From the NCBI RefSeq assembly GCF_009711225.1, contig NZ_WMIE01000025.1, positions 1-34,516 of the forward strand: 34,516 bases of DNA. Reading direction: 5' to 3'. Position 1 is the first letter of the stretch. Each line of letters opens with the position of its first letter. The position numbers and the translations under genes were made by a program. Of this stretch, positions 23,483 through 31,336 are shown one piece after another. The stretch comes from Paracoccus aestuariivivens. Its GTDB lineage: Bacteria > Pseudomonadota > Alphaproteobacteria > Rhodobacterales > Rhodobacteraceae. The notes below the pieces were generated by a model. That model made no database searches. It was not told where the DNA came from and worked only from the letters and a program-made list of their open reading frames with translations.

Positions 23483-23498
23483 CGGAAGGAGCCAACCG

Positions 23499-24239
23499 AT
23501 GCGCTTGCCCCTGCTTGCAGCTGCCCTGATTGCCCTGACACCCGCCGCCCATGCTGACGAGATCACGATCTTTGCCGCAGCGAGCCTGAAAACCGCCTTG
23601 GACGAGATCGCGGCCGAATGGCAGAAATCGCATGACGACAAAGTGGTGATTTCTTACGCCGGAAGCTCGAAACTGGCCCAGCAGATCCAGGAGGGCGCTC
23701 CGGCGGACCTGTTCATCTCGGCCTCGACCGACTGGATGGACGCGGTCCAGAAGTCGGGGGATATCGACGAAGCATCCCGCACCGACCTGCTGGGCAACAC
23801 GCTTGTTCTGGTCGGCACCGGCAAGCCTGCTGCAGCCGAAGTGACCGAACTTCCGAAGCTTCTGGGCGACGGCAAGCTGGCAATGGCACTGGTCAACTCG
23901 GTTCCGGCCGGGCAATATGGCAAGCAATCGCTGGAAAAACTGGGGCTTTGGTCGGAAGTGGAGCCGCATGTCGCTCAGGCAGACAACGTCCGTTCCGCGC
24001 TGATGCTGGTCTCGACCGGAGAAGCGCCGCTGGGCATCGTTTACGGCTCGGACGCGGTGGCCGATCCGGGCGTTGGCGTCATTGGCACCTTCCCGACGGA
24101 TAGCCATGATGCGATCACCTATCCCGGAGCCGTCACGAAGGCCGCCGATACGCCGCAGGCCGCCGCCTTTTTGCAAAGCCTGAAGCAAGACCCCGCGAAA
24201 TCCGTCTTCGAAGCGCAAGGCTTCACCGTTCTGCCATGA
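23499..24239 (+). CDS. modA: Molybdate-binding periplasmic protein ModA
   Basis: ModA captures molybdate (or tungstate) in the periplasm for the ModBC transporter. The 246-residue product has a signal peptide (about 1-19, ending AAHA), then the family start EITIFAAASLKTALDEIA and SYAGSSKLAQQI with the serines that hold the oxyanion, and DLFISAS. AAGGAG lies 7 bases upstream of the ATG. It overlaps modB by 4 bases. Molybdenum is used for cofactor enzymes such as nitrate reductase; none is encoded in the window. Confidence 0.96.
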   Translation: MRLPLLAAALIALTPAAHADEITIFAAASLKTALDEIAAEWQKSHDDKVVISYAGSSKLAQQIQEGAPADLFISASTDWMDAVQKSGDIDEASRTDLLGNTLVLVGTGKPAAAEVTELPKLLGDGKLAMALVNSVPAGQYGKQSLEKLGLWSEVEPHVAQADNVRSALMLVSTGEAPLGIVYGSDAVADPGVGVIGTFPTDSHDAITYPGAVTKAADTPQAAAFLQSLKQDPAKSVFEAQGFTVLP

Positions 24240-24928
24240 GCCTGACGGACTGGCTTGGCCCGCAGGAATGGCAGGCAGTTGTCCTGTCGCTGCGGGTCTC
24301 GCTGGTCGCGACGCTGGTCAGCCTGCCTTTCGCCACGGCCGTCGCGTGGCTTCTGGCGCGACGGCAATTTCCGGGTCACGCATTCCTTAGCGGAATCGTC
24401 CATCTGCCGCTGATCCTGCCTCCGGTGGTGGTGGGATACTTGCTGCTGATCACCTTCGGCACGCAGGGACCGGTCGGCAGCTTGCTTAAACCGCTGGGCA
24501 TCGTCTTTGCCTTCCGCTGGACCGGAGCCGCCTTGGCCGCAGCGATCATGGGCTTTCCCTTGATGGTGCGCGCGATCCGGCTGGGCTTCGAGGCAGTGGA
24601 CCCGAAACTGGAGCAGGCCGCAGCGACTCTTGGCGCGCCCCGCCCATGGATATTCGCCACTGTTACGCTGCCCCTGATCATACCCGCGCTGCTGGCCGGA
24701 GCGACGCTGGGCTTTGCCAAGGCGATGGGTGAATTCGGCGCGACGATTACCTTTGTGTCGAATATTCCGGGCCAGACCCAGACCCTGCCCTCGGCGATCT
24801 ACGCATTTCTTGAAACGCCGGGGGGCGAAGGGCCGGCAATGCGCTTGGTGTTGGTCTCGATCGTGGTGGCGATGGGGGCGGTGGTCTTGTCCGAATATCT
24901 GGCGCGTCGGGCGGCATCGCGGACATGA
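24236..24928 (+). CDS. modB: Molybdate ABC transporter permease ModB
   Basis: ModB is the membrane channel of the molybdate importer. The 230-residue product has about five to six membrane segments and the permease coupling motif region EQAAATLGAPRPWIFATVTL (about 125-144) that contacts ModC. The ATG overlaps the modA stop and its own stop overlaps modC, giving a tight modA-modB-modC unit. Confidence 0.95.
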   Translation: MSLTDWLGPQEWQAVVLSLRVSLVATLVSLPFATAVAWLLARRQFPGHAFLSGIVHLPLILPPVVVGYLLLITFGTQGPVGSLLKPLGIVFAFRWTGAALAAAIMGFPLMVRAIRLGFEAVDPKLEQAAATLGAPRPWIFATVTLPLIIPALLAGATLGFAKAMGEFGATITFVSNIPGQTQTLPSAIYAFLETPGGEGPAMRLVLVSIVVAMGAVVLSEYLARRAASRT

Positions 24929-25971
24929 GCCTGTCAGTCGCTCTTCGACACGCCTTTCCGGGGCTTGATCTGGACGTCGTATTCGAAGCGCCCTCTGGCG
25001 TGACCGCACTGTTCGGTCCATCAGGTTGCGGAAAAAGCACGACGATCAACGCGATCTCGGGATTGCTCCGCCCGGATTCCGGCCGCATTGCCTTGGACGG
25101 GCGCGTGCTGTTCGACAGCGGGACCAACCTTTCACCACAGGAACGCCGCATCGGTTATGTCTTTCAGGACGCTCGCCTATTCCCGCATATGACGGTCGAA
25201 CGGAACTTGCGTTACCCGTCGCGCTGGCGGCGGAATGCGGGACGGGACTTCGATCGGATCGTCAAGATGCTGGCCTTAGGACCACTGCTTCATCGCCGTC
25301 CATCAACCCTGTCGGGCGGCGAGAAGCAGCGAACCGCAATCGGTCGCGCCCTTCTGTCGGACCCCGCTTTGCTGGTCATGGATGAACCGCTGGCCGCGCT
25401 GGACGAAGGTCGCAAGGCCGAGATCATGCCATGGCTGGAACGCCTGCGCGACGAGGTGCGCCTGCCGATCCTGTATGTCAGCCACTCGGTCCCCGAGGTC
25501 TTGCGGCTGGCAACGACGGTCGTGCTGATGCGGAAAGGCCGTGTCATCCACGCGGGATCGCTCCGCGATATCCTTGCCGATCCCCTGCTTGCCCCCGAAC
25601 TTGGCGCGCGCGAGGCAGGCGCATTGATCCAAGGCCGCGTCGATAGCTACGAGCCGGACGGGATGGCGCGTGTCACGACCGCTGGAGGAACCATGCTGCT
25701 GCAAGACATCCACGTTCCCGCAGGCAGCGATCTCAAGCTGCGTATTCTGGCGCACGAAGTCATCCTGTCGCGGACTGCTCCGGAAGGTCTGTCGGCCCTG
25801 AACGTGCTTCCGGCCAGTGTGACACAGATCAGCGGCGGCTTGGTGCAACTGGCATTGGGGAATGAGCGGATGCTTGCGCAGATAACGCCGCGATCAATCG
25901 AAGCACTTGAATTGAAACCGGGAATTTCCTGCTTTGCGATCATCAAATCTGTTTCGGTTGTGCACAGTTAG
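24925..25971 (+). CDS. modC: Molybdate ABC transporter ATPase ModC
   Basis: ModC drives molybdate uptake by ATP hydrolysis. The 348-residue product has Walker A GPSGCGKSTT at 31-40, the ABC signature LSGGEKQR near 130, Walker B LLVMDEPLAALD, the H-loop histidine (VSHSVPE), and one C-terminal TOBE domain (about 280-345) that binds molybdate as a regulator. Length and layout fit the family. It is the last gene of the mod operon; I see no strong terminator after it. Confidence 0.96.
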   Translation: MSLSVALRHAFPGLDLDVVFEAPSGVTALFGPSGCGKSTTINAISGLLRPDSGRIALDGRVLFDSGTNLSPQERRIGYVFQDARLFPHMTVERNLRYPSRWRRNAGRDFDRIVKMLALGPLLHRRPSTLSGGEKQRTAIGRALLSDPALLVMDEPLAALDEGRKAEIMPWLERLRDEVRLPILYVSHSVPEVLRLATTVVLMRKGRVIHAGSLRDILADPLLAPELGAREAGALIQGRVDSYEPDGMARVTTAGGTMLLQDIHVPAGSDLKLRILAHEVILSRTAPEGLSALNVLPASVTQISGGLVQLALGNERMLAQITPRSIEALELKPGISCFAIIKSVSVVHS

Positions 25972-26051
25972 GCACAAATCGAACCATTGTTATTTGCACC
26001 GGACCGGAAATTTCCGTTATGCTCTCGGATAAAAAAGTGGATGAGGGCAGT

Positions 26052-26630
26052 ATGAACAGGTTTCTGAAGCTCGCGATCGTCGGGCTGGTCGCCTCTTGCG
26101 GCGGCGGAGGAAATTACAAAGCGCCCCGAAATCTTGAAAATGCCTGCCATCTGGCCGCCGAGCGGCCCGCCTATATGCGCGCCATGAAAGCGACCGAGAG
26201 GCGCTGGGGTATTCCGGTTTATGTCCAGATGGCCACGATCCATCAGGAATCTAAATTCATCGGCGATGCCAAGACCCCGCATCGTTACGCGCTCGGGATT
26301 ATCCCAATGGGTCGGCAAAGCTCGGCTTACGGCTATAGTCAGGCGCTGGACGGGACGTGGGACGACTATCGCAAGGAAACCGGCAACCGCAGCGCACGCC
26401 GCGATGATATCCGCGACGCGACCGACTTTATGGGTTGGTACATGCACAATTCGACGCGCATTCTAGGGATATCGAAGCAGGATGCTGCCTCGCAATATCT
26501 TGCCTATCATGAGGGGCGGGCAGGTTTCGCCAATGGCTCGCATCGCGGCAAGCCTTCGCTGATGAGCGTCTCGAACAAGGTCAGCGCCCGTTCCGAACTT
26601 TACCGGATGCAGTTGACCGCCTGCCGCTGA
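26052..26630 (+). CDS. Lytic transglycosylase-like lipoprotein
   Basis: The 192-residue product has a lipoprotein signal ending in VASC (Cys16) and an SLT-type domain: QMATIHQESKF with the likely catalytic glutamate at 66, then AYGYSQALDGTW and AYHEG in place of the usual lysozyme-fold motifs. It would cut peptidoglycan glycan strands from the outer membrane side. GAGGG lies just upstream of the ATG at 26052; an in-frame ATG at 26019 lacks a signal-peptide-like start. It stands alone and converges on lolA. Confidence 0.83.
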   Translation: MNRFLKLAIVGLVASCGGGGNYKAPRNLENACHLAAERPAYMRAMKATERRWGIPVYVQMATIHQESKFIGDAKTPHRYALGIIPMGRQSSAYGYSQALDGTWDDYRKETGNRSARRDDIRDATDFMGWYMHNSTRILGISKQDAASQYLAYHEGRAGFANGSHRGKPSLMSVSNKVSARSELYRMQLTACR

Positions 26631-26642
26631 TCGGAAAGCCGC

Positions 26643-26663
26643 GCCCGCCGCAAGACGGCGGGC
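26643..26663. terminator. Hairpin between convergent transglycosylase-like gene and lolA
   Basis: GCCCGCCG (26643-26650) pairs with CGGCGGGC (26656-26663), 8 perfect bp around a 5-base loop, in the 39-base space between convergent stop codons. There is no T-run, so termination efficiency is uncertain; position favours a shared bidirectional role. Confidence 0.6.
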
Positions 26664-26669
26664 CAGCAC

Positions 26670-27245
26670 TTACTTGATCGCGAATTTCGACGGCGGAATC
26701 GAAACGCCGGTCTTCATCTCGCCCAGAATAACGGTCGTGCGCTTTCCAGCGTCATCCTTGACCACCCATTGACGCAATTGCGTCGGGTTGGCGGTGAACA
26801 CCATCTGGATATTTCCGTATTCGGGATGCGCCGGATCCTGTGCCGTCACGACAGTGGTGTTTTTCTTCTCGGCATAGCCCGTCACCATTTTGGCTTTGCC
26901 CAGATTGATGTTCGGCGCAAGGATCAGCGAAAGCGGCGTCTTCGACAGCGGATATTGCTGCGGCCCGCCGCGCGATTTTCCATCATAGACAGCAACCTGT
27001 CCGGCCGAGGCCAGCACCAGATTCTTGTTGCCCTTGTATTCGAATCTCACGCGGTTCGGCCGGTGGATATACAGCGTGCCGGTCGAGATGCTGCCATCGG
27101 CATTGACCTGCGTGAAAGCCGCCTGCGCGGTCTTGAGGCTGTTGAGATAGCGCGAGATCTCGTTCAGCGGAATTTTCTCGGCCATGGCCGGAAAAGCCAT
27201 GGCAAGGGCGAGGACGGGTGCGAGGGCGAGCGATCTTATGTTCAT
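26670..27245 (-). CDS. lolA: Outer-membrane lipoprotein carrier LolA
   Basis: LolA carries lipoproteins across the periplasm from LolCDE to the outer membrane. The 191-residue product has a signal peptide (about 1-22, ending PAMA), then the family start EKIPLNEISRYLNSLKTAQA and AAFTQVNADGS, and the mid-region RPNRVRFEYKG. It belongs to the LolA fold without LolB-type lipid anchor. The ATG at 27245 gives the signal peptide; an upstream ATG at 27275 would add a non-signal stretch. In many relatives lolA follows ftsK; here it lies about 4 kb before ftsK, on the other strand. Confidence 0.9.
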   Translation of the reverse strand: MNIRSLALAPVLALAMAFPAMAEKIPLNEISRYLNSLKTAQAAFTQVNADGSISTGTLYIHRPNRVRFEYKGNKNLVLASAGQVAVYDGKSRGGPQQYPLSKTPLSLILAPNINLGKAKMVTGYAEKKNTTVVTAQDPAHPEYGNIQMVFTANPTQLRQWVVKDDAGKRTTVILGEMKTGVSIPPSKFAIK

Positions 27246-27338
27246 GGTCCGAATGCTACCGTATCTCCAATGCATTGCACATTCACGTTCGCTTGGACGT
27301 GCAGGGCGGGAACGCTCGCGAGGTCGTGACCGTTCCCG

Positions 27339-28562
27339 TCAGAGCTTTTGCCCCGTCAGCAGCCGCGGCATCGGGTCAAGCCGCAGCCCTGCCGCCTGCC
27401 GCATGAAACCACGCCGCAGCGGAGGCAACGCATCGACCAAACCCATTCCCAATTCCCGCGCAGCGCGTAGAACAGGGTTCTTGTTGGAAAACAAAGCGTT
27501 CACGCCATCCATCCCAAGCGCAAGCGTCGTCGCATCGGGTCTGCGCCATTCCTGATAGCGGGCCAGAACGGGATCGGTTCCGATATCCTCGCCGCGACGG
27601 CGGGCGGCAACGATGACCTCCGCCATTGCCGCCACATCACGCAAACCAAGGTTCAACCCCTGTCCGGCAATCGGATGCACACCATGCGCGGCGTCTCCGA
27701 TCAGGGCGATGCGCGGACCGACATAGCGTTCAGCCAGCGTCAGGTTCAGCGGATACGAGAATCGCGGCCCCGCGAGGCTGATCTCGCCAAGGAAATCGCC
27801 GAAGCGAGGGCGTAGAACCTCAAGGAAATCCGCGTCCGCAAGCTCGAGGATGGCGCGGGCATCGTCCGCCGTCTCCGACCAGACAATCGAACTGCGATTT
27901 CCGGGCAAGGGCAGGATCGCCAGCGGTCCGGACGGCATGAAAAACTGATGTGCTGTACCATGATGCGGTAATTCGTGATCGACCGCCGCCACCAGCGCGA
28001 TCTGGCCGTAATCATGGCCGAACCGCTTGATTCCCGCACGTTCGGCCACGCCGGAGCGACGGCCATCCGCGCCGATCAGCAGGCTTGCGTCCAGCTTTCG
28101 CCCATCCGACAGCGCAACGGAAACGCCCGTTGGGCCCGGCTCTTGTCCGACCACCGACAATCCGGACAGGTGCGAGACTTTGTCCCGCATTCCCGCCAGC
28201 AATGCGCGGTATAGGAAGCGATCCTCAAGCATATAGCCAAGACGGCCTTCCTCGATCTCGGCACCATCGAAATGCAGGCCGAACGGACCCGCACCGTGGC
28301 CCGCCACGCCCTGCGTCGCCTCGACCTTCAATATGGGCTGGGCCTTGTCGGCCAAGCCGCGCCACAGGCCAAGCGCCCCCAGCAACCGTTGCGAGGCCAA
28401 GGCCAGCGCATAGGCCCGCCCGTCGAACGCATCACCCGAACGGGCATCGGCGGGTCGGTTGTCCACGACCGCGACCTTCAGGCCCGCATCGGCCAAGGCC
28501 AATGCCAGGGCCGGACCGTTCAGCCCGCCGCCCGCAATTACGATATCGAAATCCTTGCTCAT
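27339..28562 (-). CDS. UbiH/UbiF-family FAD-dependent ubiquinone hydroxylase
   Basis: Enzymes of this family hydroxylate the ring of ubiquinone precursors using FAD, NAD(P)H and oxygen. The 407-residue product has the FAD-binding start DIVIAGGGLNGPALALAL (GGGLNG at 11-16), the middle DG motif IGADGRRSGVAE, and the GDAAHGVHPIAGQGLNLGLRD motif near 280-300. Which ring position it attacks cannot be told; alphaproteobacteria often use one multi-site enzyme (UbiL, UbiM). It is divergent from the amidase gene and ends about 90 bases before lolA starts. Confidence 0.88.
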   Translation of the reverse strand: MSKDFDIVIAGGGLNGPALALALADAGLKVAVVDNRPADARSGDAFDGRAYALALASQRLLGALGLWRGLADKAQPILKVEATQGVAGHGAGPFGLHFDGAEIEEGRLGYMLEDRFLYRALLAGMRDKVSHLSGLSVVGQEPGPTGVSVALSDGRKLDASLLIGADGRRSGVAERAGIKRFGHDYGQIALVAAVDHELPHHGTAHQFFMPSGPLAILPLPGNRSSIVWSETADDARAILELADADFLEVLRPRFGDFLGEISLAGPRFSYPLNLTLAERYVGPRIALIGDAAHGVHPIAGQGLNLGLRDVAAMAEVIVAARRRGEDIGTDPVLARYQEWRRPDATTLALGMDGVNALFSNKNPVLRAARELGMGLVDALPPLRRGFMRQAAGLRLDPMPRLLTGQKL

Positions 28563-28681
28563 GGCTTCGCACTATGCCCTCGCCACGGGTATTGTCCATG
28601 CGGCATTCGGTTTACGCGCCATTGCGGTGCAAGGCACGGGTGGTTAGCCTGTGTTCCTTGGATCAGGAAGGGGATTTGGTC

Positions 28682-30013
28682 ATGGCTATGGACTGGCTGA
28701 AGGCATCGGCGGCAGAGCAGGGACGGGCGATTCTTGCCGGACTGATCAGCCCTGTCGAACAGACCGAGGCCTATCTCGACGCCGCCACGCGCCATCCCTA
28801 TGGCAACAGCATTTATGCCCGCCTGTCTGCCGGTCGTGCCCGTGCCGAAGCGGTTGCCGCCCATGACCGCGCCAAAGCCGGTCTGCGCCGCAGTCTGCTG
28901 GACGGTGTGGCGATCAGCTGGAAGGACAATATCGACAGCGCCAAGATCGCGACCGAAGCGGGCTCGCGCCTGCTGGCAGGTCGTGTGCCGTCGCAGGACG
29001 CAGCAATACTGGCCGAGGCCACGCTGCAAGGCATGGTCTGCCTTGGCAAGACCCATATGACCGAGCTTGCTTTCTCGGGTCTGGGCCTGAACCCGATGAC
29101 CCGCACGCCGCCCAACAGCTTCGATCCGGCGCTGGCTCCGGGTGGCTCCAGTTCGGGGGCGGCGGTTTCGGTCGCGCTGGGACTGGCTGCCGCGGCGATC
29201 GGCTCGGATACGGGGGGGTCGATTCGTGTGCCGGCGGCATGGAACGGAATTGTCGGCTTCAAACCGACCCATGGTGCGGTCAGCGGCCAAGGTGTCGTTC
29301 CGCTGTGCAATCGCTTCGATGTCGCAGGCCCCCTTGCCCGCAAGGTCGAAGACTGCGCCGAGATCTTTGCCGTGTTGTCGCGCCAACCCGCGCCCGACCT
29401 GACCGGCGCCGCCTCCCGTCCGCTGCGCCTGATGGTGCTGGACGGCGTTCCTTTCGACGACGCGCGCGAGGGTCCGGTGGCGGCTTTCGAAGACGCGGTC
29501 AAGCGGCTTGCCGCTGCCGGAGCCAAGATCACCCATGCCGCGCCGACCTGCGTGACAGAGGCCATGGCCTTGGCCCCCCTGCTATTCGCCCCCGAGGCCT
29601 ATGGCATCTGGCGCGACCAGATCGAGGCCGCACCCGAACTGATGTACCCGCCGATTCTCGAACGTTTCCGCGGCGGGCGTGAGGCGAGCGCGGCGGATTA
29701 CGTTGCCGGTTGGGAAAATCTCAACCGTCTGCGCGCCGAATGGGCCAGATTCGTTGCTGGCTATGACGCGGTGATCCTGCCGACCTCGCCCATTTTGCCG
29801 CCCGACACGCAGCGCCTGCTGAACGAGCCGGACTACTTCACCACCGAAAACCTGCTGACGCTACGCAATACCCGCATCGGCAATCTGCTGGGTCTGCCCG
29901 CGATCAGCCTGCCCACCGGCCATCCCGCCTGCGGGCTGATGATGATGGGACAAGCAGGTCAGGATCTTGCCTTGCTGGTTGCCGCAGCGACCGCCGAGGC
30001 CGCACTGAACTAG
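28682..30013 (+). CDS. Amidase-signature family hydrolase
   Basis: The 443-residue product has the Ser-Ser-Lys catalytic triad of the amidase signature family: Lys81 in SWKDNID, Ser156 in the GGSSSG run and Ser180 in GSDTGGSIRVP. Members cut carboxamides, and GatA of the tRNA amidotransferase belongs here; with no gatB/gatC nearby, GatA is unlikely. The substrate is unknown. The ATG at 28682 has AGGAAGGGG 8 bases upstream; the open frame extends further into the ubiH-type gene on the other strand, which I treat as shadow. Confidence 0.9.
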   Translation: MAMDWLKASAAEQGRAILAGLISPVEQTEAYLDAATRHPYGNSIYARLSAGRARAEAVAAHDRAKAGLRRSLLDGVAISWKDNIDSAKIATEAGSRLLAGRVPSQDAAILAEATLQGMVCLGKTHMTELAFSGLGLNPMTRTPPNSFDPALAPGGSSSGAAVSVALGLAAAAIGSDTGGSIRVPAAWNGIVGFKPTHGAVSGQGVVPLCNRFDVAGPLARKVEDCAEIFAVLSRQPAPDLTGAASRPLRLMVLDGVPFDDAREGPVAAFEDAVKRLAAAGAKITHAAPTCVTEAMALAPLLFAPEAYGIWRDQIEAAPELMYPPILERFRGGREASAADYVAGWENLNRLRAEWARFVAGYDAVILPTSPILPPDTQRLLNEPDYFTTENLLTLRNTRIGNLLGLPAISLPTGHPACGLMMMGQAGQDLALLVAAATAEAALN

Positions 30014-30025
30014 TTGCTACAAGTT

Positions 30026-30107
30026 GCGGGAATGTCCCGCGAAACCTTGGGCTTTGGCCCGAAACTCTAGACGCAAAGGGGCTTTGCCGGTATCCTTTCT
30101 GGAATAC
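30026..30107 (+). promoter_or_regulatory. Row of four small hairpins before the aminotransferase gene
   Basis: Four stem-loops follow each other: 30026-30040 (GCGGGA/TCCCGC, 6 bp), 30049-30060 (GGGC/GCCC, 4 bp), 30073-30087 (GCAAAG/CTTTGC, 6 bp) and 30090-30107 (GTATCC/GG-ATAC with one bulged A). The first may end amidase transcription; the others could be a leader for the aminotransferase. No T-run is obvious. Confidence 0.4.
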
Positions 30108-30138
30108 GGGGCGGCACGACCCCGATTGAGAGGCAGTC

Positions 30139-31332
30139 ATGGCACTACCCGAGCGGTTCTCGAACCTGCCGGAATACGCGTTTCCGCGCCTGCGGACGCT
30201 GCTTGCGGGAATTTCGCCAGCGGCGAATCCCGTCGTGATGACGATTGGCGAACCGCGCCACGCCGTTCCGGAATTCACCGGTCGGATCATGGCGGAAAGC
30301 ATCCACGAATTCGGCAAGTATCCCTCGAACGAAGGCGTGCCTGAACTTCTGGCCGCGATTTCGGGCTGGATCGGTCGCCGCCACGGCATCGAGGTCGAGC
30401 CCGCACGCATCACAACCGTCAACGGCACTCGCGAAGGCCTGTTCAACGCCGCGTTGGCACTGTGCCCCGAGCAAAAGAACGGTACGCAAGCCGCCATCCT
30501 GATCCCGAATCCCTTCTATCAGGTCTATGCCGTTGCCGCCGCCGCTGTTGGCGCGGAACCCGTCTTTGTTCCGGCCACTGCCGAAACCGGCTTCATGCCG
30601 CAATTCGATCAGGTCGCGCCGGAAATTCTGGACCGCGTCGCGATCACCTATCTTTGCTCGCCAGCAAACCCGCAGGGCGCGGTCGCCTCCGAGGATTATC
30701 TCGAGAAGCTGGTCGCCTTGGCCGAGCGCCATGACTTCCTGATCTTCTCGGACGAATGCTATTCCGAAATCTGGCGCGATGCCCCACCTGCCGGAGCATT
30801 GGCGGTGGCGACCCGTATGGGGTTGGCCGACCGTGTGGTGATGTTCAATTCGCTGTCGAAACGCTCGAACTTGCCGGGCTTGCGGTCCGGATTTGCAGCG
30901 GGCGGGCAGGCGCAGATTGCGCAACTCCGCCGCCTGCGCAGCTATTCCGGTGCGCCATTGCCGCTTCCGGTCCAACGCGTCAGCACCGCCGCTTGGGCCG
31001 ACGAGACCCATGTCGAAGAAAATCGCGCACTTTACCACGCGAAATACGCCGTCGCTGACCGGATCCTTGGCAATATGCCGGGCTACCAGTCCCCTGAAGG
31101 CGGCTTTTTCCTGTGGCTGCGTGTTCCCGAACAAGTCGGCACCGGCGAGGATGCCGCCAAGAAATTATGGTCCGAGGCCGGAATTCAGGTTCTGCCCGGA
31201 GCCTACCTGTCCCGTGACACCGCCGAAGGCAATCCGGGCCGCGATTATATCCGCGTCGCTCTGGTCGATCCCGTCGACCCGACCGAGGCTGCACTGAAAA
31301 GATTGAAGAACTGTTTATACCAAGGGGGTTAA
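30139..31332 (+). CDS. Class I/II PLP aminotransferase, DapC-like
   Basis: The 397-residue product is a fold-type I aminotransferase with the PLP-binding lysine at 241 (NSLSKRSNLPGLRSG), NPQG, SDECYSE and a closing arginine region RVALVD. The sequence resembles proteins annotated as succinyldiaminopimelate transaminase DapC of the Bordetella type, which make the lysine and peptidoglycan precursor diaminopimelate; that specificity is from recall. GAGAGG precedes the ATG. It ends 4 bases before ftsK and probably shares its message. Confidence 0.87.
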   Translation: MALPERFSNLPEYAFPRLRTLLAGISPAANPVVMTIGEPRHAVPEFTGRIMAESIHEFGKYPSNEGVPELLAAISGWIGRRHGIEVEPARITTVNGTREGLFNAALALCPEQKNGTQAAILIPNPFYQVYAVAAAAVGAEPVFVPATAETGFMPQFDQVAPEILDRVAITYLCSPANPQGAVASEDYLEKLVALAERHDFLIFSDECYSEIWRDAPPAGALAVATRMGLADRVVMFNSLSKRSNLPGLRSGFAAGGQAQIAQLRRLRSYSGAPLPLPVQRVSTAAWADETHVEENRALYHAKYAVADRILGNMPGYQSPEGGFFLWLRVPEQVGTGEDAAKKLWSEAGIQVLPGAYLSRDTAEGNPGRDYIRVALVDPVDPTEAALKRLKNCLYQGG

Positions 31333-31336
31333 TTGC

